In this document: positions 1 through 9,134 of the stretch, piece after piece
How positions within the stretch are numbered: the stretch's first letter is position 1
Layout of the letters: every line of letters begins with the position of its first letter
Assembly: GCF_017310015.1 (NCBI RefSeq)
Contig: NZ_CP022297.1
Location: forward strand, 3,906,001 to 3,970,000
DNA: 64,000 bases
Reading direction: 5' to 3'
DNA from: Marinobacterium iners
Lineage (GTDB): Bacteria > Pseudomonadota > Gammaproteobacteria > Pseudomonadales > Balneatricaceae
Program-made: the position numbers and the translations under genes
Notes under the pieces: model-generated
What the model saw: only the letters and a program-made list of their open reading frames with translations
What the model was told of the DNA's origin: nothing
Database searches by the model: none

Positions 1-66
1 AGCTTTCTGATCGGAATGAATGCATTGGCCATCTGGCTGCGCAAGCGTCTTGAGCGCCGTTGGTAA
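1..66 (+). CDS. pstA: Phosphate ABC transporter permease PstA, C-terminal end (partial)
   Basis: An open frame runs from the window edge to TAA at 64-66. It encodes 21 residues: a hydrophobic stretch (FLIGMNALAIW) followed by a basic tail (LRKRLERRW). This is how an inner-membrane permease typically ends. The stop lies 11 bases before the ATG of pstB, so the two are almost certainly one operon. PstA is inferred mainly from this position and from the membrane-plus-basic tail; only a few residues are visible, so another permease subunit is possible. Confidence 0.6.
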   Translation, partial: SFLIGMNALAIWLRKRLERRW

Positions 67-77
67 GGAGAACAGAT

Positions 78-974
78 ATGAACATGACCGCAACTCTGAG
101 TGATAACGCAGCCATGACCAAGACTACAGCCACGGCCACTGAGTCCACTGCCATCGAGAGCAGCTCGGATGCCGGTATTGAAGAGGGCAAAACCGTTGGC
201 AAGCCCTATGCAGCCAAGGAGCCTAAGTTCAAGCTGCGTGACGTGGAAGTATTTTACGGCGCAGATCGGGCAATCAAAAATGTCAGCCTGGATATCGGCA
301 AGAATGAAGTCATTGCCTTCATCGGTCCATCCGGTTGTGGCAAGTCCACCTTCCTGCGCTGCCTGAACCGAATGAACGACAGTATCGACATCTGCAAGGT
401 CAAGGGCAGCCTGCAGCTGGATGATCAGGACATCTATGATCCGCGCCAGGACGTGGTTGAGCTGCGTGCCCGCGTAGGCATGGTGTTTCAGAAGCCCAAC
501 CCCTTCCCCAAATCGATCTACGACAACGTGGCCTATGGCCCGCGTATTCATGGTCTTGCCAACCGCAAGTCGGATCTGGACGAAATCGTCGAGAACAGCC
601 TGCGCAAGGCCGGTCTGTGGGATGAGGTGAAGGACCGTCTGGACTCCACTGCCACCGGCATGTCCGGCGGTCAGCAGCAGCGCCTGTGCATTGCCCGTAC
701 CATTGCGGTCAACCCGGAAGTGGTACTGATGGACGAGCCCTGTTCGGCACTGGACCCGATCGCCACGGCGAAAGTGGAAGAGCTGATCTCGGAGCTGTCC
801 GAGAGCTATACCATCGTCATCGTGACACACTCCATGCAACAGGCATCTCGTGTATCAGACCGTACAGCCTATTTCCATCTTGGCCATCTGGTTGAGGTCA
901 ACGATACTGTGAAGGTGTTCACCGCACCGGAGCACCATATGACCGAAGCCTATATCACCGGTCGTTTCGGCTGA
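78..974 (+). CDS. pstB: Phosphate ABC transporter ATP-binding protein PstB (first copy)
   Basis: This 298-residue cytoplasmic ATPase powers phosphate import with PstA and PstC. Visible motifs are Walker A (GPSGCGKST), the Q-loop region VFQKPNPFP typical of PstB, signature MSGGQQQRL, Walker B VVLMDEP and the H-loop THSMQQA. The ATG at 78 is chosen over a TTG at 60 because AAGGAG lies 8 bases upstream. About 45 residues precede the ABC core; they are Thr/Ala-rich and probably disordered, longer than usual for PstB. It follows a permease fragment and precedes a second pst gene set with its own pstB, so the locus holds two ATPase copies. Confidence 0.95.
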   Translation: MNMTATLSDNAAMTKTTATATESTAIESSSDAGIEEGKTVGKPYAAKEPKFKLRDVEVFYGADRAIKNVSLDIGKNEVIAFIGPSGCGKSTFLRCLNRMNDSIDICKVKGSLQLDDQDIYDPRQDVVELRARVGMVFQKPNPFPKSIYDNVAYGPRIHGLANRKSDLDEIVENSLRKAGLWDEVKDRLDSTATGMSGGQQQRLCIARTIAVNPEVVLMDEPCSALDPIATAKVEELISELSESYTIVIVTHSMQQASRVSDRTAYFHLGHLVEVNDTVKVFTAPEHHMTEAYITGRFG

Positions 975-992
975 TCCGGCGGTGCCGCTAAG

Positions 993-1027
993 TGTACAGC
1001 CTGGCTGCCTGCGGCCAGTGCTGTACA
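993..1027 (+). terminator. Long imperfect hairpin between the two pst gene sets
   Basis: TGTACAGCCTGGC (993-1005) pairs with GCCAG-T-GCTGTACA (1014-1027), giving 13 base pairs with one bulged T and an 8-base loop. No U-tract follows, so it is not a classical intrinsic terminator. It may act as an attenuating, stabilising or processing hairpin that sets different expression for the pstB upstream and the pstS-like gene downstream. Confidence 0.4.
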
Positions 1028-1063
1028 ATCAGCCACTGACTTGACCCAGCCAGGATTCAGACA

Positions 1064-2038
1064 TTGAAGCACTCCGGACTCTTACTGTTGTTGGGCCTGC
1101 TGTTGCTGGCGACAGGAGCCCGCGCGGACGTGAGCAATACGGCCACCGAACTGCAGCCTTACCAGCGCGTTGCCGGCATTTCCGGCAACCTGTCGAGTGT
1201 CGGCTCCGATACCATGGCCAGCCTGATGCTGCTCTGGTCACAGGAATTCAATCGTCTGTATCCCAATGTGAATATTCAGCTGCAGGCCCCGGGCTCATCA
1301 ACGGCTCCGGTAGCCCTGATCGAAGGGACCGCAAGTCTTGCCCCCATGAGCCGCCCCATGCTGGAGCGAGAGCTGTTGGCATTTGAACGCCGACACGGCT
1401 ACCCCCCAACAGCGATTACCGTCGCAATGGATGCTCTGGCAATCTTCGTACATCAGGACAATCCGGTAGCAGGTCTGAACCTGCAGCAGCTGGATGCGAT
1501 CTTTTCAGCCACTCGGCGCTGCGGGGGAAAGCTCCGGATTGATCGCTGGCAACAGCTGGGTGTAGAGGGGCAACTCGCAACCCAGCCACTGCTGTTGTAC
1601 GGCCGCAATGCCGTGTCCGGCACCTATGGCTTTTTCCGTGAACAGGCATTGTGCCGCGGCGACTTTCATAGTCGAGTCAACGAACAGCCAGGGTCGGCCT
1701 CGGTGGTTCAGTCGGTGGCAACGGCGTTGAACGCGATCGGTTACTCCAGCATCAACTACCGCAACGCCTCGGTGCGCGTGTTACCGCTGGCACGACTGGG
1801 CAATGATTATGTCGTACCTGAGCCAGATAGCTTCATTGATGGCCGCTATCCGCTGGCTCGTCCCCTGTATATGTACATTAACCGACCACCAGGGCAGCCA
1901 CTTCACCCTTTGGTGCGGGAGTTTCTGCATCTGGTGCTGTCACGTGAAGGGCAGGAAGTGGTCTTGAAAGAGGGCTACACACCATTGCCCGCCAGTGCCA
2001 TCGCTCGTCAGCTGGGGAAGATATCGGATGTCGACTAG
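1064..2038 (+). CDS. pstS: PstS-family phosphate-binding periplasmic protein
   Basis: A 324-residue protein with an N-terminal signal peptide (hydrophobic LLLLLGLLLLATG, likely cleavage after ARA). The mature part has PstS-like features: SVGSDTMASLM near residue 47, where a phosphate-binding loop is expected, and GRNAVSGTYGFF, which resembles the second anion-binding loop. It should deliver phosphate to the downstream PstC/PstA. The start is a TTG with a weak ribosome-binding site, suggesting low translation. Its 3' end overlaps the next gene, pstC, by 11 bases, so they are co-transcribed. A PstS-like protein acting mainly in sensing is an alternative. Confidence 0.85.
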   Translation: MKHSGLLLLLGLLLLATGARADVSNTATELQPYQRVAGISGNLSSVGSDTMASLMLLWSQEFNRLYPNVNIQLQAPGSSTAPVALIEGTASLAPMSRPMLERELLAFERRHGYPPTAITVAMDALAIFVHQDNPVAGLNLQQLDAIFSATRRCGGKLRIDRWQQLGVEGQLATQPLLLYGRNAVSGTYGFFREQALCRGDFHSRVNEQPGSASVVQSVATALNAIGYSSINYRNASVRVLPLARLGNDYVVPEPDSFIDGRYPLARPLYMYINRPPGQPLHPLVREFLHLVLSREGQEVVLKEGYTPLPASAIARQLGKISDVD

Positions 2039-4244
2039 CCCGCTGCCACCGCCTCCAGAGTTGCGTCTCACGACACCACTGCGCAAGCGCTGGCTACAGC
2101 TGCGCCGCTACAAGGATCGACTGGCCACGCTGTTCATCATGCTCGGTGGACTGGGCGTGATCCTGTCGGTGTTGATGATCCTGTTCTATTTGTTGTATCA
2201 GGTGGTTCCTCTGCTGACATCGGCCCGAATCGTGCCGCTTCAACAGCAGATCGAGCAGCCTTTGACGGGGCAGAGTCTGTACATGGCCCTGGATGCCGAA
2301 GGTCGGATCGGCGTACGGCTCACGCAACAAGGTGAGCTGCAATTTTTTCAACCAGCCAGCGGCGCGCTTCTGCAACAACAGAGAATTGCCCTGCCCGACA
2401 ACAGCCACATTACCGACCTGGCCGATGCCGGCGACGGCCTGATGGTACTGGCACTGAGTGACGGACGCGTGTTGCCGGTGCAGCGACAGTACTCTGGCAC
2501 GAATAATCTTCAACCGGTTTTACACTACCCACTGGGTATCGAACCCCTGAGCCTGCAACCGGCTCCCGCCGGCCCGCTGGCGGCGGCCGTTAACCAGAAA
2601 CAGCTGCTGCTGATCAGCTTCCATGACGGCCAATTACATCAGTTCCGCTTTGATCTGAGCCAACCCGGGCCTGCCCCTATACAGTCTGTCAGTCTGCCCA
2701 CACCTGGTTTCGAGCCACGCAAACTGCTGTTGATGCCACAACAATCCCGATTGCTTGCACTGGGCCCTGAGGGTCGCATTGGTGTAATCCCCCTGCAGGG
2801 AGAGGGCCAAACCTACGAAGTGATCCGCGCCGCTCGGGAGGAGATAACGCTGTTTGAGCTGCTGCCGGGGCGGCGCAGCCTGATGCTGGGTGATCAATCG
2901 GGTGCCTTGTCACAGTGGTTTTTCGTTCCGGATGAATATAACAGCCTGAAGTTGCAGCAGATCCGTCAATATGACCCCCTGCAGTCAGCACCCAAGCGGC
3001 TGGCCGGGCGAGAGCAGGACAACAGCTTCATAACGCTGGAACAGAGCGGAACACTAAGTGTGTACAGCCTGACATCCAGCCGCGCCTTGCTGCGCACCAA
3101 TCTGCTCGGTGACGAGCCTGACGCGCTGGCGCTGTCTGCGTACAACAGCTTCCTGCTGATGGAGCGCAACAACCGGGTCAGCAGCTGGCAGCTGCAGGCC
3201 CCCCACGCCGAAATCACGCTGAGCAGCCTGTGGAGCGAGATCTGGCACGAAGACTACGACGAGCCGGGCTACATCTGGCAGTCATCCACCAATGGCACGG
3301 ACTCAGCCGCCAAATACAGCTTGGTGCCGCTGGTATTCGGTACGCTCAAGGCTGCACTCTATGCCATGCTGATGGCGACCCCCATGGCGATCTGCGGCGC
3401 CATCTATACCGCCTATTTCATGGCGCCGTCCCTGCGCCGCAAAATCAAACCGATGATCGAAATGATGGCCGCCGTTCCTTCTGTGGTTTTGGGTTTTCTC
3501 GCCGGTCTCTGGCTGGCGCCGTTCATGCAGGTTCATCTGGCCGCCATCCTGTTACTGGTCCTTCTGCTGCCGATCAGCATTCTGCTGTTCGCCTTCGGGT
3601 GGGAAAAAATGCCGCAACGCATCCGTTTCCTGTTGCCTGAAGGCTGGGACGTGATCCTGCTGCTGGGGGTGATTCCGCTGGTGGCCTGGCTGGCCTTCCT
3701 ACTGGCAGTGCCTATTGAGGCATGGCTTTTTGATGGTCAGCTGGTACTCTGGCTCGGCAATCAGGTGGGTATCAGTTATGACCAACGCAACGCACTGATC
3801 GTCGGTATTGCAATGGGGTTTGCCATTATTCCCACCCTGTTTTCCCTCACCGAAGATGCCATTCATGCCGTACCGCGCCACCTCAGTAACGGTGCTCTCG
3901 CACTGGGGGCTACCCCCTGGCAGGCGCTGACCTGGATGATCCTGCCTGCTGCCAGCGCCGGTATTTTTTCGGCCCTGATGATCGGCTTCGGGCGTGCCAT
4001 CGGTGAAACCATGATCGTTCTGATGGTCACCGGCAACACCCCGATCATGGAGATGAACATCTTCGAGGGAATGCGAACCCTCGCCGCCAATATCGCCATC
4101 GAAATGCCTGAATCCAGCGTCGGCAGCAGCCATTACCGCGTGCTGTTCCTGACCGCACTGCTGCTGTTCCTGTTCACACTGGTCGTTAACACCATCGCCG
4201 AATTGATCCGTCAGCAGCTGCGGAGGAAATACCGTGCGCTCTGA
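2028..4244 (+). CDS. pstC: Phosphate ABC transporter permease PstC, long form
   Basis: A 738-residue inner-membrane permease, over twice the size of E. coli PstC. After a short Pro-rich N-terminus there is one membrane helix (about residues 36-60), then some 370 residues of soluble, beta-rich sequence predicted to be periplasmic, then the permease core from about residue 430. The cytoplasmic ABC-coupling loop is visible as LSNGALALGATPWQALTWMIL-like sequence near residue 625. ATG 2028 is preferred to an upstream start because GGGGAAG lies just before it. It overlaps pstS upstream and pstA downstream. Long PstC forms are known in pseudomonads. Confidence 0.92.
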   Translation: MSTSPLPPPPELRLTTPLRKRWLQLRRYKDRLATLFIMLGGLGVILSVLMILFYLLYQVVPLLTSARIVPLQQQIEQPLTGQSLYMALDAEGRIGVRLTQQGELQFFQPASGALLQQQRIALPDNSHITDLADAGDGLMVLALSDGRVLPVQRQYSGTNNLQPVLHYPLGIEPLSLQPAPAGPLAAAVNQKQLLLISFHDGQLHQFRFDLSQPGPAPIQSVSLPTPGFEPRKLLLMPQQSRLLALGPEGRIGVIPLQGEGQTYEVIRAAREEITLFELLPGRRSLMLGDQSGALSQWFFVPDEYNSLKLQQIRQYDPLQSAPKRLAGREQDNSFITLEQSGTLSVYSLTSSRALLRTNLLGDEPDALALSAYNSFLLMERNNRVSSWQLQAPHAEITLSSLWSEIWHEDYDEPGYIWQSSTNGTDSAAKYSLVPLVFGTLKAALYAMLMATPMAICGAIYTAYFMAPSLRRKIKPMIEMMAAVPSVVLGFLAGLWLAPFMQVHLAAILLLVLLLPISILLFAFGWEKMPQRIRFLLPEGWDVILLLGVIPLVAWLAFLLAVPIEAWLFDGQLVLWLGNQVGISYDQRNALIVGIAMGFAIIPTLFSLTEDAIHAVPRHLSNGALALGATPWQALTWMILPAASAGIFSALMIGFGRAIGETMIVLMVTGNTPIMEMNIFEGMRTLAANIAIEMPESSVGSSHYRVLFLTALLLFLFTLVVNTIAELIRQQLRRKYRAL

Positions 4245-5922
4245 TAACCGACTGATGCGATGGTTTCATACCGATACCCCTTGGGTTTGGCTCAATGCCG
4301 GTGCCGTTGCACTATGTCTGCTCACCCTGCTGGGTATTCTGCTGCTGATCAGTATTCAGGGGCTGGCCCACTTCTGGCCCAAAGGCCTGTTGCAGGCAGA
4401 GGTGACGGCCGACAGTCAGAGTCGGCGCGTCATTGGTGCAGTCATCCGGCATGAGCATGTGAGCGTACGCCAGCTGCAGGAGGCCGGCCTGTCACTCGAC
4501 TCGGAACAGGCTGAAGTACAGCGCACCCTGATCCACAGCGGCAATCGGGAATTCAGCGACAGCGACTATTTTTGGGTACTGGACAATGCCCTGTCAGAGC
4601 GGCACTACCCCGATCATCTGGCTGTATTCGAGCGCACTCGTTGGGGACAGCTGTATGGCTATCTGCGTGGATTGAGCGAAAACGGCACCCTGCTGCAGCA
4701 GGGCCCGGACATCGATCAGGACATGCTGTGGCGTGAATTCGAGCAGCGCCGGCAGCGTACCGAGGCACTGCAGCAGGAAATTGATCGCATCGAAAGCAAC
4801 ATGCTTGGGCAGATCAACCGCACGCTGGAACAGTTGCGTCTGGAGCAGCGCCGGCTTGAGCTGCTCGGCCCACTGAAGGTGCCTCAACTGGAGGTTCTGG
4901 CCCGGGAACGGGCCGACCTGGAGCAGGACTATCATCTGCTGCAGAAACGGCTGACCCGCCTGCAGCAGCAGGTCACCCGTGACCACTTCCACGTTGAAGT
5001 GGCTGATGGACGGGTGCTGGAATTCGCCATGGTGGACGTTATTCGCGCTTACCGCCCGAACGGCATGAGCCTTGTCGACAGGCTGGAACACGTTGGCATC
5101 AAGCTGTGGGAGTTCCTGTCTGACTCACCCCGCGAGGGCAATACCGAGGGCGGCGTCTTTCCCGCTCTGTTCGGCACCGTGCTGATGGTGTTGCTGATGT
5201 CACTGCTGGTCACGCCATTCGGCGTGCTGGCCGCCGTATACCTGCATGAATACGCTTATCAGGGACGGCTCACCCGAATCATTCGCATCGCCGTCAACAA
5301 CCTTGCCGGGGTACCTTCCATTGTATACGGCATTTTCGGGCTCGGCTTTTTCGTCTATTTTCTGGGGGGCAGTATCGATGCGCTGTTTTTCCCGGAAGCC
5401 CTGCCAGCACCGACCTTCGGCACTGGCGGCCTGCTATGGGCATCGGCCACCCTGGCCCTGTTGACACTGCCGGTGGTGATCGTGGCCACCGAAGAGGGGT
5501 TGCGCACCATTCCGTCCAGCCTGCGCGAAGGCGCCCTGGCACTGGGTGCAACCCGGGCGGAAACCCTGTGGAGAGTCGTGTTGCCCATGGCCAGCCCGGC
5601 CATGATGACGGGAGTTATTCTGGCGATCGCCAGGGCTGCTGGTGAGGTCGCGCCACTGATGTTGGTAGGAGTGGTCAAGCTGGTCCCCCAGCTGCCTGTA
5701 GACGGACATTTCCCCTATCTGCACCTGGACCAGAAATTCATGCACCTTGGTTTTCACATTTATGATGTCGGTTTCCACAGCGCCAACACTGAAGCCGCTC
5801 AGCCACTGGTCTATGCTACCGCTTTGCTGTTGTTGCTGGTGATCCTGCTGCTGAACCTGTCAGCAATCCTGATGCGCAACCATCTGCGGGCCCGATTCAG
5901 AACACTGGAACCGGAACTCTAG
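4234..5922 (+). CDS. pstA: Phosphate ABC transporter permease PstA, long form
   Basis: A 562-residue inner-membrane permease with a GTG start, a GGAGG site 6 bases upstream, and an 11-base overlap with pstC. One helix (residues about 18-40) is followed by a periplasmic insertion to about residue 300. The insertion contains a Gln/Glu/Leu-rich coiled coil (residues about 165-250). Then come the permease helices and the coupling loop (REGALALGATRAETLWRVVL). The extra domains of this PstA and its PstC partner probably lie side by side in the periplasm and may contact the binding protein or a sensor. Confidence 0.92.
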   Translation: MRSDNRLMRWFHTDTPWVWLNAGAVALCLLTLLGILLLISIQGLAHFWPKGLLQAEVTADSQSRRVIGAVIRHEHVSVRQLQEAGLSLDSEQAEVQRTLIHSGNREFSDSDYFWVLDNALSERHYPDHLAVFERTRWGQLYGYLRGLSENGTLLQQGPDIDQDMLWREFEQRRQRTEALQQEIDRIESNMLGQINRTLEQLRLEQRRLELLGPLKVPQLEVLARERADLEQDYHLLQKRLTRLQQQVTRDHFHVEVADGRVLEFAMVDVIRAYRPNGMSLVDRLEHVGIKLWEFLSDSPREGNTEGGVFPALFGTVLMVLLMSLLVTPFGVLAAVYLHEYAYQGRLTRIIRIAVNNLAGVPSIVYGIFGLGFFVYFLGGSIDALFFPEALPAPTFGTGGLLWASATLALLTLPVVIVATEEGLRTIPSSLREGALALGATRAETLWRVVLPMASPAMMTGVILAIARAAGEVAPLMLVGVVKLVPQLPVDGHFPYLHLDQKFMHLGFHIYDVGFHSANTEAAQPLVYATALLLLLVILLLNLSAILMRNHLRARFRTLEPEL

Positions 5923-5951
5923 CGTGCAACCTTCATCAACGGAGCTATGCC

Positions 5952-6770
5952 TTGATACGCCTGGACACACAGATATCGGCCGATCCGGCTACCACCAGCC
6001 CTGAATCTGACCTCCCGGACACCCGGCTGCAAGTGCGGGACCTCAGCCTGCGCTATGGCGATAGCCGTGCGCTGAGCAATATCAATCTGGATCTTCCCGG
6101 CAACCGAGTAACCGCCTTTATAGGCCCGTCCGGCTGCGGCAAGTCGACTCTGTTGCGCTGTTTCAACCGCATGAGTGAGCTGGCAGCAGACTGTAATATT
6201 TCTGGAACAATTCTGCTGGATAATGAAGATATTTACGCTCGATCAGTCAATGTGGCAGAGCTGCGACGTCGGGTCGGCATGGTGTTCCAGAAGCCCAATC
6301 CGTTTCCGGCTTCGGTGTATGAAAATGTCAGCTTCGGCCTCAAGATTCAGGGCATCCGCAAAAAGCGAGTGGTGGATGAAACCGTTGAATGGGCGCTGCG
6401 TTCGGCAGCACTCTGGGACGAGGTCAAGGACCGACTGCACGAGAGTGCGTTGGGACTGTCCGGGGGGCAGCAACAGCGCCTGGTGATCGCCCGCACCATC
6501 GCCATTCGCCCCGAGGTCCTACTGCTGGACGAACCGGCCTCGGCACTGGACCCAATCTCGACACTTAAGATCGAGGAACTGATTCATGAACTGAAACGTG
6601 ACTTCACCATCCTGATTGTCACACACAACATGCAGCAGGCTGCCCGCGTATCCGATTACACCGCCTTTCTGCATCAGGGGCGTCTGATCGAATTTGGCGA
6701 GACCGAGAAGCTGTTTACCCGGCCGTCCAGACGACAGACTGAAGATTACATCACCGGACGCTATGGCTAG
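5952..6770 (+). CDS. pstB: Phosphate ABC transporter ATP-binding protein PstB (second copy)
   Basis: A 272-residue ATPase with Walker A GPSGCGKST, VFQKPNPFP, signature LSGGQQQRL, Walker B LLLDEP and H-loop THNMQQA. It is closely similar to the first PstB but with a shorter N-terminus. The start is TTG at 5952 with GGAG at 5941-5944; the ATG at 5947 leads at once to a stop. It lies 29 bases after the long-form pstA and 29 before phoU, so it is the ATPase of the long-form transporter. Confidence 0.93.
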   Translation: MIRLDTQISADPATTSPESDLPDTRLQVRDLSLRYGDSRALSNINLDLPGNRVTAFIGPSGCGKSTLLRCFNRMSELAADCNISGTILLDNEDIYARSVNVAELRRRVGMVFQKPNPFPASVYENVSFGLKIQGIRKKRVVDETVEWALRSAALWDEVKDRLHESALGLSGGQQQRLVIARTIAIRPEVLLLDEPASALDPISTLKIEELIHELKRDFTILIVTHNMQQAARVSDYTAFLHQGRLIEFGETEKLFTRPSRRQTEDYITGRYG

Positions 6771-6799
6771 GCCAGCTGTCCGTAACGGAGACAAACACT

Positions 6800-7561
6800 G
6801 TGGAACTGGAAAAAGACAACTACTCAACCCACATCTCCCAGCAGTTCAACGAAGAGCTGGAAACCATCCGTACCCAGATGCTGACCATGGGCGGCATGGT
6901 GGAACATCAGGTCAATGACGCCATCGAAGCGCTGCTGACAGCGGATGTGGATCGTGCCGAGGCGTCACGCAAGGTCGACCAGCAGACCAATGCCATGGAG
7001 CTGATGATCGATGATCTTTGCACCACTACCATCGCCCGACGTCAGCCGGCAGCCAGCGACCTGCGTCTGATCGTGTCGATCAGCCGTGCCGTATCCGATC
7101 TCGAACGCATTGGTGATGAAGCGTCCCGCATCTGCAGACAAGCAATCGAACTGGCACAGAGCGGCACTTCGCAACGCGGTCATCAGGAAGTGCGCCACAT
7201 CGGCAATCTGGTGCGCGACATGGTACGCAACGTCCTGACCGCCTTCGCTCGCAATGATATCGAGATGGCCTACCTGGTCGCCAAACAGGACAAGGAAGTG
7301 GACCGTGAATACCGCACGGCCATGCGCTCACTCGTGACCTATATGATGGAAGACCCGCGTGCGATCTCTTCCGTACTGAGTGTCATCTGGGCTCTTCGCA
7401 GCCTTGAACGCATCGGTGACCATGCCCGTAACCTGGCCGAGCATCTGATCTATCAGGTCAGCGGTACCGACGTGCGCCACCGCAGCCTGAAGCAGATCCG
7501 CCAGACCGTTGAGGACGAAGCCGACACACTGCTGAGCGATGAAAGCAGCACAGAAGAGTAA
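6800..7561 (+). CDS. phoU: Phosphate signalling/transport regulator PhoU
   Basis: A 253-residue all-helical cytoplasmic protein with two related PhoU repeats. Each carries an acidic metal-binding helix, seen as DLERIGDEASRI and SLERIGDHARNLAEHL. PhoU links the Pst transporter to the PhoR kinase and keeps the Pho regulon off when phosphate is plentiful. The GTG start at 6800 has GGAG 9 bases upstream. It is the last gene of the second pst operon, and phoB-phoR follow two genes later, so transport, signalling and regulator genes are all here. Confidence 0.95.
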   Translation: MELEKDNYSTHISQQFNEELETIRTQMLTMGGMVEHQVNDAIEALLTADVDRAEASRKVDQQTNAMELMIDDLCTTTIARRQPAASDLRLIVSISRAVSDLERIGDEASRICRQAIELAQSGTSQRGHQEVRHIGNLVRDMVRNVLTAFARNDIEMAYLVAKQDKEVDREYRTAMRSLVTYMMEDPRAISSVLSVIWALRSLERIGDHARNLAEHLIYQVSGTDVRHRSLKQIRQTVEDEADTLLSDESSTEE

Positions 7562-7631
7562 CCCGCACTACAGCACTTGAGTGGGTGAAAATGCTAGACT
7601 TGGGGCCGTCTCACTAACGGAAGCCCTTCAG

Positions 7632-8177
7632 GTGTCAGCACGCGAATCTCTGCTCATCCATTCTCCCCACCGGCACTGGCTGCTTGCGGGCAGCAGCAGT
7701 TTCCAGGTGCCGGCACACTGGCGTCCCTGGCTTTATGACTCGGGCTCGCTGAGCCAGCGCCTGCAGCGTGCGGCCGGGGGCGAGTTCAGCGTTCGCGTGC
7801 TGAGCGAATGCTGGCAGTATCCGAGCGCCGACGAGGCACGGGCACTCGGGATCAGCCCACGACGTCGCGCTCTGATTCGGGAGGTTGAGCTGCTGGGCCG
7901 TAATGCCGAACCCTGGGTGTTCGCTCGAACGGTCATTCCCGCCACCACGCTGACCGGGGTGGAGCGACGCCTGCTGCGACTGGGCTCGCGTTCCCTCGGT
8001 TCCTACCTGTTCCGTGACCCCAGCCTTGAACGTGCCCCGCTGCGCGCCTGCCGGCTGCAAGACAGCGGCGGGCAGCACTATTGGGCACGACGCTCCGTGT
8101 TCCGTCTGCACCACAAGCCCTTGCTGGTATGCGAAGTTTTTCTCCCGGCCATGGAGCACGTACAATACCCGCTCTGA
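7632..8177 (+). CDS. ubiC: Chorismate lyase UbiC
   Basis: A 181-residue enzyme that cleaves chorismate to 4-hydroxybenzoate and pyruvate, the first step of ubiquinone synthesis. Typical family stretches are HWLLAGSSS near the N-terminus, REVELLG in the middle and PWVFARTVIP, which holds part of the active site. GTG 7632 is preferred to GTG 7581: it has GGAAG about 8 bases upstream and gives the usual family length. A possible extended -10 (TGCTAGACT, 7592-7600) lies upstream. It is followed after 16 bases by ubiA, the next enzyme of the pathway. Confidence 0.88.
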   Translation: MSARESLLIHSPHRHWLLAGSSSFQVPAHWRPWLYDSGSLSQRLQRAAGGEFSVRVLSECWQYPSADEARALGISPRRRALIREVELLGRNAEPWVFARTVIPATTLTGVERRLLRLGSRSLGSYLFRDPSLERAPLRACRLQDSGGQHYWARRSVFRLHHKPLLVCEVFLPAMEHVQYPL

Positions 8178-8193
8178 CCGCTCAGGAGTGATC

Positions 8194-9084
8194 ATGCAGG
8201 CAACGACCCCGTCACAGCACCCATTAAAGCAGAAGCTGCAGGCCTATGTGCACCTGATGCGTGCCGACCGACCGATCGGCACCTACCTGCTGCTCTGGCC
8301 GACCCTGTGGGCACTCTGGATCGCATCGGAAGGCCTGCCGGCGCTGGATCTGCTGCTGATCTTTTGTCTGGGTGTGTTCCTGACCCGCTCTGCCGGCTGT
8401 GTCATCAACGACTTTGCCGACCGACATATTGATGGCCACGTCAAACGCACCCTCAATCGTCCACTGCCATCAGGCCGAGTCCGTGAGCGTGAAGCGATCT
8501 ATCTTTTCTGCGGTCTGATGCTGGTCTCGTTTCTGCTGGTGCTGATGACAAACGGCATGACCATCCTGATGTCCTTCGGCGGCCTTGCATTGGCGTTTAT
8601 CTACCCGTTCATGAAACGCTATACTCACCTGCCACAGCTGGTGCTGGGAGCGGCTTTTGGCTGGGCCATTCCAATGGCGTTTACCGCCACTCAGGAAACA
8701 CTGCCGCTGACCGCCTGGCTGCTCTACCTGGCCAAGCTGCTCTGGACCGTGGCCTATGACACCCAGTATGCCATGGTGGATCGTGACGATGACCTGAAAA
8801 TTGGCGTCAAATCCACTGCAGTGCTGTTTGGCCGCCACGACCGTCTCATCATCGCCCTGCTGCAACTGGCCACTCTGGTAGTGATGCTCTGGGTAGGTCA
8901 GATTGAGCAACTGGGGCTCTGGTATTGGCTGGGGCTGGCCGGTGCCGCCACCCTGTTTGTCTACCAGCACTGGCTGATCCGCGCCCGCGAACGGATGCCC
9001 TGCTTCCGCGCCTTCCTCAACAACCACTATGCCGAGCTGTTGGTGCTGCTCGGCCTGATACTGGAATACGCGCTGCGCACCTGA
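8194..9084 (+). CDS. ubiA: 4-hydroxybenzoate polyprenyltransferase UbiA
   Basis: A 296-residue integral membrane prenyltransferase that attaches the polyprenyl tail to 4-hydroxybenzoate. The two aspartate-rich motifs are present: NDFADRHIDGHVKRT near residue 70 and DTQYAMVDRDDDLKIG near residue 190. Several hydrophobic helices surround them. ATG 8194 with CAGGAG at 8182-8187 is the clear start; the frame is open upstream but only as antisense-like sequence over ubiC. It is co-transcribed with ubiC. The ubiC-ubiA-phoB-phoR order is also found in pseudomonads. Confidence 0.95.
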   Translation: MQATTPSQHPLKQKLQAYVHLMRADRPIGTYLLLWPTLWALWIASEGLPALDLLLIFCLGVFLTRSAGCVINDFADRHIDGHVKRTLNRPLPSGRVREREAIYLFCGLMLVSFLLVLMTNGMTILMSFGGLALAFIYPFMKRYTHLPQLVLGAAFGWAIPMAFTATQETLPLTAWLLYLAKLLWTVAYDTQYAMVDRDDDLKIGVKSTAVLFGRHDRLIIALLQLATLVVMLWVGQIEQLGLWYWLGLAGAATLFVYQHWLIRARERMPCFRAFLNNHYAELLVLLGLILEYALRT

Positions 9085-9116
9085 GCCGACACTGACAAGT
9101 GAAAGAAAATCTGCCA

Positions 9117-9134
9117 ATGTCATATTTGTGTAAC
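9117..9134 (+). promoter_or_regulatory. Pho box upstream of phoB
   Basis: ATGTCAT (9117-9123), a 4-base AT spacer and GTGTAAC (9128-9134) match the 7+4+7 layout of PhoB direct repeats (consensus CTGTCAT). The first repeat matches 6 of 7; the second is weaker. A -10-like TGTAAT follows at 9145-9150, 10 bases past the box, which is the spacing seen in PhoB-activated promoters. It implies autoregulation of phoBR under phosphate limitation. Confidence 0.65.

Noticed and set aside
974..1064. Pho box before the pstS-like gene
   Set aside because: No pair of CTGTCAT-like repeats with 11-base periodicity was found; only a hairpin is present.
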